A DNA stretch of 34,267 nucleotides. Source: Burkholderiales bacterium. Lineage in GTDB: Bacteria; Pseudomonadota; Gammaproteobacteria; Burkholderiales; Burkholderiaceae_C. The stretch is from the NCBI GenBank assembly GCA_025358485.1, contig JANYJJ010000124.1:1-34267 (forward strand), read 5' to 3'. The stretch's first letter is position 1, and every line of letters begins with the position of its first letter. This document shows, one piece after another, positions 1-11,545 of this stretch. The notes under the pieces are model-generated. The model was given only the letters and a program-made list of their open reading frames with translations, was not told the origin of the DNA and made no database searches. The position numbers and the translations under genes were made by a program.

Positions 1-1
1 C

Positions 2-2030
<2,029 letters not shown>

Positions 2031-2188
2031 AGCGCAGCCGCCAGCAGCCGCCACCATCTGCTGACACGCGGCGTGGGTTTGCCCGATACAAAGTTGTCGC
2101 CTCAGCGACGGGTTCGGCGCGCGCAGGAGGCGTAGTCTGTTGTCCCGGTGCCGCAGAGCACCGATTCCCCCAAACAGGAGACAACAGC

Positions 2189-3652
2189 ATGCGTTTTTCA
2201 GCGTCAAACACATCCGTCAGTTCAGCCCTTTACTTCGCACTGAGTGCCATCGCCGCGCTGGCCCTCACAGCCTGCGGTGGCAGCAGTACCGACACCACGC
2301 CACTGCCCGAACAAACCCGCCCGCAAGACGCGCGCAACACCTTCAAACCTGTTGTTGAAGCCACCTTCGCTGCCTTGGGTGGCAGCACGGTGACCACCGA
2401 CCGCTGGACCGGTGTGTTGAACGGCTCGGCCTACCGTATCGAAGTGCCCGCCACCGGCTGGAACGGCAAGCTCGTGATGTGGGCGCACGGCTACGCAGGC
2501 ACCGGCGACAACCTCAGCGTCGGCACGCCCATCATGCGGCGCTACTTGCTGGACAACGGCTACGCCTGGGCCGCATCGAGCTACAGCAAAAATTACTACG
2601 ACGTGCGCGCGGGCGTGGAAGACACCAATGCGCTGGCCTTGGCCTTCAACACCATCGCCACATCCAAGGGCCGCACGCTGGCCGCGCCCAGCAAAATCTT
2701 TATCACGGGCGTGTCGATGGGTGGTCACATCACCGCCGCCGCGATTGACGCCGAAGCGCAAACTTACGCCGTCAACAAAGTGAAGTACGCCGGTGCCGTG
2801 CCCATGTGCGGCGTGTTGGGCGACGTGGAATTGTTCAACTACTTTGCGGGCTACCAAGTGGTGGCTCAACAGCTGGCAGGCTTGCCCATGACCAAATTTC
2901 CGGTGACTGACTTTGCGGCCATCACACCGGCCATTCAGTCAGCGCTGTGGGCCACCTTTCCCACGCTCACCAACAGCCAGGGCGACAAGCTGAAAAACGT
3001 GGTGATGAACCTCAGCGGTGGCGACCGGCCGTTCTACAAAGAGGGTTGGGCCAATGCGGGCAACCAGGGCAACATCTGGGCAAGCTTGGGTGGCGACGGC
3101 AGCATCAGCGGCATCTTGAACGGCAACATCCTGGACACCACCGGCCTGACCTACAAGGTTGACGCCACCAGCCCCACGGCCAGTGCGCTTGACACTTATT
3201 TCAATGCCAACGTGTTCAAAATTTCGCCCACTGCCGACGTGAACCGCCTGCGCACCGACGGCATCCGTTGGATCCCGTTGGCCAATGGCGACATCAGCAT
3301 TCCGGTGGTCAGCATTCACACCTTGGGCGACTTGTTTGTGCCTTTCAAAATGGAGCAGGTGTACGCCGCACGCACCAAGGCCAAAGGCACCGACAAATGG
3401 TTGGTGCAACGCGCCATTCGCGATGTGGGTCACTGCGCTTTCACGGCGGCCGAAGCCATCACGGCGTTCGACGACATGGTCAAGTGGGAAGCCGGAGGAG
3501 CGAAGCCAGCGGGTGATGACGTGACCACGGCCGCCACAGTCGCCTCGCCAACCTACGGCTGCACATTCACCAAGAACACGCCTAGCCTGGAGGACTACAC
3601 CGCGCCTGCCGGCCGCGCCGCGTTTCAGGCGAATTACCCAGCTTGTCCGTGA
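2189..3652 (+). CDS. Secreted alpha/beta-hydrolase lipoprotein
   Basis: The product is a 487-residue probable lipoprotein. An N-terminal hydrophobic segment (13-28) ends in the lipobox LTAC with Cys29, followed by GGSS. The mature part has alpha/beta-hydrolase features: WAHGYAGTGDN at 98-108 (oxyanion region), the nucleophile elbow GVSMGG with Ser176, HTLGDLFVPF with Asp381, and GHCAF with His415. Cys206, Cys416, Cys458 and Cys486 could form disulfides. The substrate is unknown; an esterase or polyester-oligomer hydrolase is possible. ATG 2189 is chosen because AGGAG sits at 2176-2180 and the signal peptide begins there; the upstream open frame is not protein-like. A 6-bp-stem hairpin (CGGTGC/GCACCG, 2146-2163) lies in the leader. 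It appears to be its own transcription unit. Confidence 0.85.
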   Translation: MRFSASNTSVSSALYFALSAIAALALTACGGSSTDTTPLPEQTRPQDARNTFKPVVEATFAALGGSTVTTDRWTGVLNGSAYRIEVPATGWNGKLVMWAHGYAGTGDNLSVGTPIMRRYLLDNGYAWAASSYSKNYYDVRAGVEDTNALALAFNTIATSKGRTLAAPSKIFITGVSMGGHITAAAIDAEAQTYAVNKVKYAGAVPMCGVLGDVELFNYFAGYQVVAQQLAGLPMTKFPVTDFAAITPAIQSALWATFPTLTNSQGDKLKNVVMNLSGGDRPFYKEGWANAGNQGNIWASLGGDGSISGILNGNILDTTGLTYKVDATSPTASALDTYFNANVFKISPTADVNRLRTDGIRWIPLANGDISIPVVSIHTLGDLFVPFKMEQVYAARTKAKGTDKWLVQRAIRDVGHCAFTAAEAITAFDDMVKWEAGGAKPAGDDVTTAATVASPTYGCTFTKNTPSLEDYTAPAGRAAFQANYPACP

Positions 3653-3720
3653 GTGTGGGCTGGCTGCGTCCCACTTCAAGGGGTGGGGAGCGGACCAGCC
3701 TCGGGAGTGGTTGGTGATTC

Positions 3721-3747
3721 GTTAAATCACTGATTCAGTGGACTAAC
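3721..3747. terminator. Interrupted dyad between convergent genes
   Basis: GTTA at 3721-3724 and TAAC at 3744-3747 flank a perfect CACTG/CAGTG pair (3728-3732 and 3736-3740) around ATT. The dyad lies between the stops of two convergent genes and overlaps the last codon of the leftward one. There is no long T-run, so a terminator role is only suggested by position; a protein-binding site is the alternative. Confidence 0.3.
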
Positions 3748-4495
3748 GCAGCGACTTGAAAAAATCGAACAGCCCGCGTGCAGCACCGGGTGCAGAGCGG
3801 GCTGCTGGATGCGTCCGTGTGGCCAGCAGGGCGGACACCAAATACAGCGCGTTGAGCAGTCGGCTGGCGCGCTCGACGTTCATGCCGGGCCACTGCGCGA
3901 TCGTGCGCAGTGGCACCGTCTCACGGCGCAGGCGTTCAGCGGCTGACCCCAATGCACCGTTCATGCTGAGGCCGTCTTCCGACGGGTTTTTGATGGCGCG
4001 GTAAGCCACCGTGCCTGAAATTTCATGCAGCAATTCAGTGCGCGGTCCCTCCAAAGCCAGCAACCAAAGCAGTGGCAGCAAAGGACGGTAGTGCTCCGCT
4101 GCTGCCACACGCTCGTACAAATTGTGTCCGGGCGGACGCACGCCGGGCGGCTCGATGCTGAGCAAGCTGGCGTGCGTCAAGCCTGTGGATGTGGTTTGCG
4201 CCAAGTCGCGCGGCGAGTGGTAAATCATTTGCGCCGGGAACAAAGTCACCGGCCACACCAAGCCTTCGCATTGCAAACACAGCAGCGCCGCCTCGCGGTG
4301 ACGCAAACAAGCTGTGACGACTTCCAGCACTTCTTTGCCTTGACCAATTTGTTCCAACTGTTGCAGTTCGCCCAACAAGGTTTCAGGCAACACCGTGGAG
4401 CCTTCCAGCGGAGTGAAGCCGCTTTCACCGGTGCGCAGTCGCACGCGCTCGAACTCGCTCACTCGCCACAAGGTGGACTCATCGAAATCGCGCAT
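3743..4495 (-). CDS. Conserved hypothetical protein beside kinase-like pair
   Basis: The product is about 250 residues, soluble, with no signal peptide or membrane segment. The N-terminal half starts with WRVSEFERVRLRTGESGF and contains a probable alpha/beta region with LLCLQCEGLVWPVTLFPAQ. The C-terminal part, from about residue 195, is helical (IAQWPGMNVERASRLLNALYLVSALL). This resembles the small winged-helix-like end of PATAN/DUF4388-type proteins, but that is only an impression. I chose ATG at 4495; a GTG two codons upstream is also open, and neither has a good ribosome-binding site. It is divergent from the kinase-like gene at 4692 across 196 bp, so shared regulation and a joint role with the kinase-like proteins are possible. 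Function unknown. Confidence 0.7.
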   Translation of the reverse strand: MRDFDESTLWRVSEFERVRLRTGESGFTPLEGSTVLPETLLGELQQLEQIGQGKEVLEVVTACLRHREAALLCLQCEGLVWPVTLFPAQMIYHSPRDLAQTTSTGLTHASLLSIEPPGVRPPGHNLYERVAAAEHYRPLLPLLWLLALEGPRTELLHEISGTVAYRAIKNPSEDGLSMNGALGSAAERLRRETVPLRTIAQWPGMNVERASRLLNALYLVSALLATRTHPAARSAPGAARGLFDFFKSLR

Positions 4496-4691
4496 TGACA
4501 CAGGTACTTTGAAAAAAGATCTGAGCGTGCGGTTTCTCCACGCTGACGTAAAGCCCTAGCGCGTGGCGAATTGCTTCTGTCTGTAAAAAGTACGGGGCCC
4601 ACGCTTCTGTTGGACGGCCAGCTTGCGGTGGGGCCTGCCTACACTCGCGTTCCCATTTGAATTTTGTGCACGGTCTTGAGCCGCTTCTCAT

Positions 4692-6422
4692 TTGTTGACT
4701 TCACGCACCGTTGCCGCTGCCGACGCTTTGCCCACCGGCTCACGAATTGCCTCGTTTGAAATAGAGGCCGTGATCGCGCGTGGTCGCAGCAGCTTTGTTT
4801 ACTTGGCCCAAGACCTGACGCGCGGCATGCCGGTTGCGATCAAGGAATACGCGCCTGCACGTCGCGTCAATGCAGCACCCTTGGCGCCGACCGATCCGCT
4901 GGTGCAGCGCGGCTTGCAGGCTTTCATGGCCGAGTCTCGTTTGCTGGCGGCTTGTCACCACCCCTCGCTGGTGCGGGTTGAGGCGCTGCTGGATGCCAAC
5001 GGCACTGCTTATCGCGTGATGCCGTTTTACAAAGGGCTGAGCTTGGTTCATGTGCGCAGCGGCTTGGGCCGTGCGCCTGACGATGCCACCCTGCGCGCCT
5101 GGGGTTCTGATTTGGTGGGCGCTTTGCAAGCCATGCACGAAGCCGGTCATGCGCACGGCGCCGTCAGCCCCGAAAACATCATGCTGTTGGCCGACGACCG
5201 GCCCTTGCTGTTTGGCGCAGGCTCACTCAGTCACCATGTGGGCAGCGACTTGGTGGAGTCACTGCTGTCTGACTTCGGTCTGGGCAGTGCGCAAGCGCAG
5301 GCTGGTGCGCCTGATCCCAAGCTGCTCCGCGCCGCACGGTCTGGCCTGGCATTTGATGCAGTGCCCGCTGTCGGCGTGGCCCCGGCTGACGCGGTGGCCG
5401 ACGACATGCGCGCGCTCGCCGCCGTGCTGCGCTATTGCATCAGCGGCGAGGGCGTCAGCGGTGATGGCATCAGCGAAGAAGGTGCCAGAGATGTGGTGAC
5501 ACCTGACGAAGCAAAGCCATTCTTCGACGACGTGCCGGTGGCGTCAAAGAAGCCAGCAACGCCGCTGCAAGCTGGTGCGCAAGTGAGGCGTGAGCCTTCG
5601 GTCGCGCCGACATCAGAGTTGTCTGTTCCTGGGCTGTCTGATACGGCGTCTGATGTGTTGTCAGAGGGGTCGCCAAAGCAATCGCCAGAACAGTCGCCAG
5701 AGCGGTCGTCAGCGCGGTCAGTGGCCAGCCGTTTGATTGCCGAGCACCAGGGTGTGCATGCGGATCCGCATGCGATCTTTGCTGATTCGTCGCCGAGCGC
5801 TGAGGCTGCGCTGCGGCAGGCGCAGCTTGACTCTGGATCGGCCACCGCCCCGACTTCGATTCTGATCCCCACGGCGTCGGAGCTGGCGCAGCGCCCGCTC
5901 ATTCCTGAGCGCTGGCACATTCCCTTGTGGGTGGGCTTGATTGCGTTGTTGGGCATCGCGGTGTTGGCCGCGATGAGCTACGTGATGGGCGCATGGAACC
6001 GCATGCCGCCCATCGACATTGACCGCAGTTTGCAAACCCTGCCGGTGCCGGCATCGTTGGGTGCAGAGCAGTTCGCTTCCGCGTCTTCCGCACCCGCGCC
6101 CGCTTCCGCATCTTCGCCCGCTTCCGTTGCATCAGACGCCCTGCGTCGCAGTGCCCCGTTGCTCACCAGTCCGCGCGACACGGCTCCCGCTGGCGCAGCC
6201 AATGGGGCCCAAAGCGCGACGCAAACGGGGGCAGAAAAAACCACACAAGAAAAGCAGCCCGAGCGCGTCGTTCGACGGCCTGCGCCCGCGGCTGCCGCGA
6301 AAGTATCAAGCCCGCAGGCCGCCTGCGGCACGCGCACCAATTTCGCGCTCGAGCGCTGCATGCAAAACCAATGTCAAACCAAGAAGTGGGCGTCCCATCC
6401 GCAGTGCATGAGCAGGCGCTAG
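4692..6422 (+). CDS. Membrane-anchored kinase-like protein (pseudokinase), copy 1
   Basis: The product is 576 residues. A eukaryotic-type Ser/Thr kinase-like domain covers about 17-260: degenerate glycine loop IARGRSSFVYLAQ, conserved VAIK Lys51 and helix-C Glu81. The catalytic HRDxKxxN is replaced by HGAVSPEN (155-162), with no catalytic Asp. The DFG site reads LFG (173-175), with no metal-binding Asp. A Ser/Pro-rich linker follows, then one transmembrane helix (about 411-433) and an Ala/Ser/Pro-rich segment. The C-terminal tail has Cys545, Cys556, Cys561 and Cys572, and the stretch WASHPQC. The predicted topology puts the kinase-like domain in the cytoplasm and the cysteine tail in the periplasm. 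The start is TTG (4692 or 4695) without a clear Shine-Dalgarno, so N-terminal limits are uncertain. A paralogue follows 86 bp downstream. Confidence 0.85.
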   Translation: MLTSRTVAAADALPTGSRIASFEIEAVIARGRSSFVYLAQDLTRGMPVAIKEYAPARRVNAAPLAPTDPLVQRGLQAFMAESRLLAACHHPSLVRVEALLDANGTAYRVMPFYKGLSLVHVRSGLGRAPDDATLRAWGSDLVGALQAMHEAGHAHGAVSPENIMLLADDRPLLFGAGSLSHHVGSDLVESLLSDFGLGSAQAQAGAPDPKLLRAARSGLAFDAVPAVGVAPADAVADDMRALAAVLRYCISGEGVSGDGISEEGARDVVTPDEAKPFFDDVPVASKKPATPLQAGAQVRREPSVAPTSELSVPGLSDTASDVLSEGSPKQSPEQSPERSSARSVASRLIAEHQGVHADPHAIFADSSPSAEAALRQAQLDSGSATAPTSILIPTASELAQRPLIPERWHIPLWVGLIALLGIAVLAAMSYVMGAWNRMPPIDIDRSLQTLPVPASLGAEQFASASSAPAPASASSPASVASDALRRSAPLLTSPRDTAPAGAANGAQSATQTGAEKTTQEKQPERVVRRPAPAAAAKVSSPQAACGTRTNFALERCMQNQCQTKKWASHPQCMSRR

Positions 6423-6508
6423 GGCTGAGCCGCGTCGCAACTCGACAGCGGTTAAATTAATGGACATGCTGTTTTGGCGTTTTTTTGCGGCGCTTTGAAA
6501 CTGAAACG

Positions 6509-8524
6509 ATGACTGAATCCGCCGAGTTGCCTACTCCTTCCCTGCCTGCTGCTTCGCTTGCAGCTTCACTTGCAGCTTCACTTGCAGCTTCACCTGCCGA
6601 GATGCCCTCGTCTGCTTTGCAAACCGGCCTGCACGCATCTGAGCCCGTCTCAATCACCGTGCCGCCACCGCTGGAAATCGGCAGCCGCGTGGGCTCTTTC
6701 CAGCTGCAGCGCCTGATTGCGCAGGGCCCGAACACGGCCGTCTACGAGGCCCTGGACACCACCCTGGGTGTGGGCGTGGCGATCAAAGAATTTCGCCTTG
6801 CACGGGGCGCGGCGCAGAGCCCTGCCGCGAGTTCGTCTGTGGGTTTGTCTGCAGGGTCGCCCACCCACGTGCAGCTTGAGCCCGCGGTCGAGCGAGGCTT
6901 GCGCGCCTTCGTCGAAGAAGCACGCATGTTGGCGCGCGCCAGCCACCCTTCTTTGATGTCAGTGCGCGGGCTGTTTGAGTCGCAAGGCACGGCCTATCGC
7001 GTCATGCCGCTTTACAGCGCCACGAGCCTTGAAGAATTGCGCGCGTCGATGCCGCGTCCGCCCGATGAGCCTTCCGTGCGCGCCGTGATCCATCACCTGC
7101 TCGGTGCGCTGGAGGCACTGCACGCCATCGGGCAAGTGCACGGTGCCGTCGTTGTTGGCAATGTGCTGTTGTTGCCGGATGACCGACCGCTTTTGCTCGG
7201 CCCAGGCTCGGCCGCACGCGAAGCCGCGTTTTTGCGGGCCGGCATGGACGCCGCCAACAGGCCCGAAGCTGCTGCGCCGTCCTTTGCTGACAAGGTGTCG
7301 GGCGAGCTGCGCGACTTGGCCGACTTGGCCGAGTTTTGCATCACCGGTGTGCAGCGACCCGCAGGCCATGCGCGAGACCCGCAAGACACCGTCACCGAGT
7401 CCATCGTGCGCGAGCTGGGGGCCGTCGAATTGCGGCACTACAGCCCGGCCTTCCTCAGCGTGCTCGACGTGGCATCTTCGGCCAGCCGCGAAAATCGACC
7501 GCTCAACACGGCGCAGTTCGCCAACTGGCTGGGCAGCCATGAACTGCGTCGGCTCAAACATCAGCCCCCACAAACGCTGGTGCCAACCCGAGCCGATGAT
7601 TCCCCATCACGCCAAGCCGAATGGGCTGTCACCGCGCCGCCCGCCCTGTGGAACGAGCCTGCGCCGGAAGTGGCGACAACATCGCCTGCCGATCACGGGT
7701 ATGCGCACTCAAATGCGCAACCGCAAGACTCCGTCTCGACCAGTCAAATTTGGGCCGACACCGTTCAGGTGATTGATGACAATCCGCCGCCGACCAAGCG
7801 CGCGACTGTTTATCCGCCCCAGCCCATGCCCCAAGTGAGGCCCAACTTTGAGCAGCGGCGCTGGGAGGCGCGCAAATGGATGGGCGGTCTGGCTGCCGCT
7901 GGCGTCGGCCTGATGGCGGCTTTGTTTTATTTCGTGGGTGGCTCGAAAGATGCAGGCTTGCCCAGCGATGCCGGTGCGACCCGCGCGGCGGGTGGTTCTG
8001 CCAGTACCGCGTCGGCGGTGCTTGCCTCAAACGCGGCCAACCGTGCCGGCGCGGCAGCTCCGCTGGCGCAACCCGCCGTGCGCAACGCTTCCCCCGAAAA
8101 ACCGTCGCCTGCGATTGCAGCAGCAGCGGCAGCACCGCCAGAGATGCCCGAGATCCGGCTACCAGTGGCCGCGCCTTTCAGCGCGGCGAGTGCAACGGTT
8201 GGCGGAGCCAGTGCGCCGAACGAGACCCTCGCAGCGACCGCAGCGACTGCTGCTGCCGTGGCTGCGGTGTCAGCGGTGCCGCTGGCCGCCCTGTCTCGTA
8301 CTGAGACGCCAATGGCCAAGCCTGAGCCCAAAGCTGCCGCTTCCAGCAAATTGCCCAAGGGCGTGAAAATGAGCAAAGCGGCTTGGGCCAACGGGCCGCG
8401 CGCGGTCTGTTCGGCTCGCGCCAATTCGACGGCGGGCAGCTGTTTGAAAACGCAATGCCGCACTCGCAAATGGGCGTCGCACCCACAGTGCACCCGCCCC
8501 GCCGGGAGCAGAACCACTGGCTGA
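6509..8524 (+). CDS. Membrane-anchored kinase-like protein (pseudokinase), copy 2
   Basis: The product is 671 residues and is a paralogue of the preceding gene. It starts with an LAAS-repeat segment (15-30), then a kinase-like domain from about 55. Lys93 (AIKEF) and Glu137 are kept. HRD is replaced by HGAVVVGN (211-218) and DFG by LLG/LGPG (229-233), so no catalytic or metal-binding Asp is present and phosphotransfer is unlikely by known rules. A proline-rich linker, one transmembrane helix (about 457-477) and a long Ala-rich segment precede the tail with Cys634, Cys645, Cys650 and Cys661. The cysteine spacing is identical to copy 1 and WASHPQC is shared. ATG 6509 is chosen over TTG 6485; both have weak ribosome-binding sites. 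proA begins 62 bp downstream on the same strand. Confidence 0.85.
   Translation: MTESAELPTPSLPAASLAASLAASLAASPAEMPSSALQTGLHASEPVSITVPPPLEIGSRVGSFQLQRLIAQGPNTAVYEALDTTLGVGVAIKEFRLARGAAQSPAASSSVGLSAGSPTHVQLEPAVERGLRAFVEEARMLARASHPSLMSVRGLFESQGTAYRVMPLYSATSLEELRASMPRPPDEPSVRAVIHHLLGALEALHAIGQVHGAVVVGNVLLLPDDRPLLLGPGSAAREAAFLRAGMDAANRPEAAAPSFADKVSGELRDLADLAEFCITGVQRPAGHARDPQDTVTESIVRELGAVELRHYSPAFLSVLDVASSASRENRPLNTAQFANWLGSHELRRLKHQPPQTLVPTRADDSPSRQAEWAVTAPPALWNEPAPEVATTSPADHGYAHSNAQPQDSVSTSQIWADTVQVIDDNPPPTKRATVYPPQPMPQVRPNFEQRRWEARKWMGGLAAAGVGLMAALFYFVGGSKDAGLPSDAGATRAAGGSASTASAVLASNAANRAGAAAPLAQPAVRNASPEKPSPAIAAAAAAPPEMPEIRLPVAAPFSAASATVGGASAPNETLAATAATAAAVAAVSAVPLAALSRTETPMAKPEPKAAASSKLPKGVKMSKAAWANGPRAVCSARANSTAGSCLKTQCRTRKWASHPQCTRPAGSRTTG
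6551..6598 (+). repeat. 12-bp in-frame tandem repeat, four units
   Basis: Four adjacent 12-bp units of the form GCTTCACTTGCA (first and last slightly diverged) encode repeated Ser-Leu-Ala-Ala near the N-terminus of the second kinase-like protein. The unit is a multiple of three, so copy-number changes would keep the frame. Confidence 0.9.
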
Positions 8525-8586
8525 ACGCGGCCTCGGCGTGGCGGCAGAAGCCTGCTTCGGTTGCTTCAATTTGCGAGAATCGCTTT

Positions 8587-9867
8587 ATGACCTCAACCGA
8601 CCTGCAAGCTCACATCGCCCACATGGGCGCGGCCGCCCGCGAGGCCAGCCCGCTCATGGCGGCGGCGTCCACAGCAGCCAAAAATGCAGCCCTCATCGCC
8701 CTGGCGCACCTGCTGCGAGCTGAATCCGCTGCGCTTCAAACTGCCAATGCGATCGACGTCGCCGCCGCCGTCAAAAACGGCTTGGCCGAGCCCATGGTGG
8801 ATCGCCTCAAGCTCAGCGCCCAAGTTTTAGAAACCGCCGCTCAAGGCTGCGAACAAATCGCCGCCATGCCCGACCCGATAGGCGAGATCACCCACCTGCG
8901 CCATCGCCCCAGCGGCATCCGCGTGGGCCAAATGCGCGTGCCCTTGGGCGTGTTCGGCATGATTTACGAGAGCCGCCCCAACGTGACCATAGAAGCCGCG
9001 TCACTCGCCATCAAAAGCGGCAACGCCTGCATTTTGCGAGGCGGCTCGGAGGCGCTGCATTCCAACTTGGCGCTGTGGAAATTGGTGCAAGCCGCTTTGG
9101 CGCAAGCGCACTTGCCAGTCGATGCCGTGCAGCTTGTGCAAACCACCGACCGCGCCGCCGTCGGCTTTTTGATCGCGTCACCCGAAGCGGTGGACGTCAT
9201 CATCCCGCGCGGAGGCAAAGGCCTGATTGAGCGCGTCAGCCGCGAGGCCAAAGTGCCCGTCATCAAACACCTCGACGGCAACTGCCATGTTTATGTAGAT
9301 GCCAGCGCCGACTTAGAACTGGCTCTGCGCGTGACCGACAACGCCAAAACGCAAAAGTACAGCCCCTGCAATGCGGCCGAATCATTGCTGGTTCATGCTG
9401 ACATCGCCGGGGAGTTTTTGCCGCGCATCGGCGCGATATTTGCAGCAAAAGGCGTTGAGATGCGCGGTGATGCAGCGTCGCTCGCGCTGCTTCAATCCGT
9501 GCCAAATTTGAAGCTTCAGGCTGCCACAGAACAGGATTGGGCTGAGGAGTATTTGGCCCCCATCATCAGCGTCAAAGTGGTGCGCACATTGGACGAGGCC
9601 ATGGCCCACATCGCGCGCTACGGCTCACACCACACCGACGCCATCCTCACCGACAACCACACCCACGCCATGCGCTTCTTGCGCGAGGTGGATTCCGCCA
9701 GCGTCATGGTCAACGCCTCTACCCGATTCGCCGACGGTTTCGAATACGGCCTGGGCGCAGAAATCGGCATCAGCACCGACAAGTTTCACGCGCGAGGGCC
9801 GGTGGGGATAGAAGGGTTGACGTCGGTGAAATGGGTGGTGATGGGGCAGGGGGAAGTGCGGGGTTGA
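8587..9867 (+). CDS. proA: Gamma-glutamyl phosphate reductase
   Basis: This enzyme catalyses NADPH-dependent reduction of L-glutamyl 5-phosphate to glutamate-5-semialdehyde, the second step of proline biosynthesis, in the cytoplasm. The product is 426 residues, the normal family length. It has the aldehyde-dehydrogenase-like fold with hallmark motifs: [14 protein letters not shown] (121-134), [11 protein letters not shown] (150-160), [10 protein letters not shown] (205-214), [12 protein letters not shown] (227-238) and the catalytic Cys261 in [14 protein letters not shown]. The ATG at 8587 matches the family start; the open frame extends upstream only as a shadow of the preceding gene. No proB is adjacent, and the only same-strand neighbours upstream are the kinase-like genes. 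Confidence 0.96.
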   Translation: MTSTDLQAHIAHMGAAAREASPLMAAASTAAKNAALIALAHLLRAESAALQTANAIDVAAAVKNGLAEPMVDRLKLSAQVLETAAQGCEQIAAMPDPIGEITHLRHRPSGIRVGQMRVPLGVFGMIYESRPNVTIEAASLAIKSGNACILRGGSEALHSNLALWKLVQAALAQAHLPVDAVQLVQTTDRAAVGFLIASPEAVDVIIPRGGKGLIERVSREAKVPVIKHLDGNCHVYVDASADLELALRVTDNAKTQKYSPCNAAESLLVHADIAGEFLPRIGAIFAAKGVEMRGDAASLALLQSVPNLKLQAATEQDWAEEYLAPIISVKVVRTLDEAMAHIARYGSHHTDAILTDNHTHAMRFLREVDSASVMVNASTRFADGFEYGLGAEIGISTDKFHARGPVGIEGLTSVKWVVMGQGEVRG

Positions 9868-10017
9868 GGCTCTTGGTAGCCGCCACGGCGAAGCCAAACT
9901 TGCCTCCAGCAGATGTTGAAGCTTCGCAAAGAACCGCGTCCTACTCGCCTAGAGGTGACTTTGGCCATTCTGAGAAATCGAAGGAATGTTGGTCTGGGCG
10001 CTTGCTTTTCCACGCGG

Positions 10018-11019
10018 TCACGGCTGCTCGTCGCGCAAGTTGTTGACAAGATCAAGAGTCATCGGCCGCGCCGCAGGCTGCCTTGGCAGAAGCGGGATTC
10101 CATTGCGTTCGGTCGGTTCTTCCCGAAACGCCACAAAACACTCCTCCAACCACCGCATCGTCAACTTGATCTTGGGCGCGCTGTGGCGGGACGACAAGGT
10201 CACGGCGTTGATCTCGTGAAGGGTGGGATCTGACAACTGCGGCAGCAAAAGCATCAATGCGCCTTGTGCCACGAGCGGTCGCGCAATAACGCTGTTCAGG
10301 CGCGCAATACCCAAACCGGCCAAGGCCAACGACAACACGGCTGCGGTGTTGTCGGCTTGGGCGTGGCCGCTGACCCGCAGGAGGTTGGGTTTTGCGTCAC
10401 CGGCAAATTGCCATTGGTTGTGTTGCGGCACCACGGTATTGGAGATCAAGCGGTGGTCGCTCAAGTCGGCCACTGACACTGGCAGCGGTCGCCCTTGGAG
10501 GTAGCTGGGTGCGGCATACAACTGCCGGGTGTGGCTGCCCAGGCGGCGCGCCACATAGGTGTCACGCGGAGGCACGCCTGCGCGGATGGCAATGTCGATG
10601 CCCTCGACGGCCATGTCCACCAACCGGTCGGTAATGTTCAGCGACACCAGCAAGTCGGGATAGGTGGTCAGCAATTGGCTCAACTTGGGGATCAACACCT
10701 GCTCGGCCAACAAGCTGCTCACGCTGATCTTGATGACCCCGCTAGCGCTGGCTGTGCGCGTGTCCAAGTGGTCAGACAAGGCGCGCGCGTCGTCCAAAAT
10801 TTGGCTCGCATGTTCCACAAAAGTGTGCCCTTCGGCAGTGAGTGAAATGCCGTGGGTGGTTCGATGAAACAAGCGCAGCCCACAGACCGCTTCGATGCGC
10901 GTGAGCGCGCGCGACACCTGACTGGCCGACGCGTCACGCCCGCGCGCCACGGCCGCGACCGACAGCTGCTCGGCTAGTTGAGTCACAAGTTCAAAGTCGG
11001 CGATGGCCAGTGTTTTCAT
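10018..11019 (-). CDS. LysR-family transcriptional regulator
   Basis: The product is 333 residues, close to but a little longer than the usual LysR length. The N-terminal winged helix-turn-helix lies at about 5-62 (SVAAVARGRDASASQVSRALTR and LRLFHRTTHGISLTAEG). A linker helix and a periplasmic-binding-like effector domain follow, with ISVSSLLAEQVLIPKL, NITDRLVDMAVEGIDIAIRAG and GLGIARLNSVIARPL. ATG 11019 is chosen because the LysR N-terminus MKTLAIADFELV begins there; an upstream open stretch of 24 codons lacks family character. It is divergent from the tautomerase gene at 11162, the usual LysR arrangement with a target gene, and the 142-bp gap holds a short palindrome. Effector unknown. Confidence 0.92.
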   Translation of the reverse strand: MKTLAIADFELVTQLAEQLSVAAVARGRDASASQVSRALTRIEAVCGLRLFHRTTHGISLTAEGHTFVEHASQILDDARALSDHLDTRTASASGVIKISVSSLLAEQVLIPKLSQLLTTYPDLLVSLNITDRLVDMAVEGIDIAIRAGVPPRDTYVARRLGSHTRQLYAAPSYLQGRPLPVSVADLSDHRLISNTVVPQHNQWQFAGDAKPNLLRVSGHAQADNTAAVLSLALAGLGIARLNSVIARPLVAQGALMLLLPQLSDPTLHEINAVTLSSRHSAPKIKLTMRWLEECFVAFREEPTERNGIPLLPRQPAARPMTLDLVNNLRDEQP

Positions 11020-11074
11020 TCTGCAATTTTCGACGCTTTCGTCTTCGTGAGTCGGTCTCGGTGATGCAAGCCGC

Positions 11075-11089
11075 GCAATAGAGAATTGC
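11075..11089. promoter_or_regulatory. Candidate LysR operator
   Basis: A perfect interrupted palindrome GCAAT-AGAGA-ATTGC lies in the 142-bp gap between the divergent LysR gene and the tautomerase gene, 55 bp from the regulator start. Its 5-5-5 shape fits a LysR recognition dyad, although the classic T-N11-A spacing is not exact. Position is the main support. Confidence 0.45.
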
Positions 11090-11161
11090 ACCGCGGCACC
11101 TTGCGCGCGCTGGCTCGGGCTTGCAGACTCATCTGCTCACCACTTCAAGCGAAAGCCGACC

Positions 11162-11545
11162 ATGCCCCTTGTCCGCATCGACGTTCCTGCCGCCACTTCT
11201 GACGCCCACATGGTCGCTGTGGCCGACGCAGTTCACCAAGCCCTGGTGGACACCTTCAATGTGCCGCTGCCAGATCGATTTCAAACTCTGACGCGCCGCG
11301 CACCAAATGAACTGGTTTGCACGCCTGAATTTTTGGGCATCACGCACTCATCTAACGTCGCGTTCGTGCAGATTTTTTGCTCGCCCGGCCGCAGCTTGGA
11401 AATGAAGAGAGCGCTGTACGCGGCCATTGCGTCCAAGGTCGCGGCGCGCGGGCACTTCGCCGCCAACGATGTGGTCATCAATTTGGTGGAAACCGTGCGC
11501 GAAAACTGGTCATTCGGAAACGGCATGGCGCAATACGCGAGCTGA
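11162..11545 (+). CDS. Tautomerase-superfamily protein (MSAD-like)
   Basis: The product is 127 residues. After removal of Met1 it would expose the catalytic N-terminal proline (MPLVRIDV). The sequence resembles malonate semialdehyde decarboxylase-type tautomerases: Asp37 (mature numbering, in PDRFQ), DVVINLVE near 100, and the C-terminal ENWSFGNGMAQY. From memory of the Pseudomonas enzyme, decarboxylation needs Arg73 and Arg75. Here those positions appear to be Ser73 and Gly75, with an Arg at 76, so the true activity may be a different tautomerisation or hydration. The gene is divergent from a LysR regulator and likely controlled by it. No recognisable Shine-Dalgarno of strength is seen, but MPL is the expected family start. 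Confidence 0.85.
   Translation: MPLVRIDVPAATSDAHMVAVADAVHQALVDTFNVPLPDRFQTLTRRAPNELVCTPEFLGITHSSNVAFVQIFCSPGRSLEMKRALYAAIASKVAARGHFAANDVVINLVETVRENWSFGNGMAQYAS

Noticed and set aside
2222-2869. Minus-strand open frame opposite the lipoprotein hydrolase, with a second one at 2939-3679
   Set aside because: Both are antisense to a gene with signal peptide and catalytic motifs; the translations are His/Gly/Ala-rich and unlike proteins.
9868-10017. Small plus-strand frame from 9913 as a gene between proA and the LysR gene
   Set aside because: Its translation continues antisense through the LysR gene, and the start has no ribosome-binding site.
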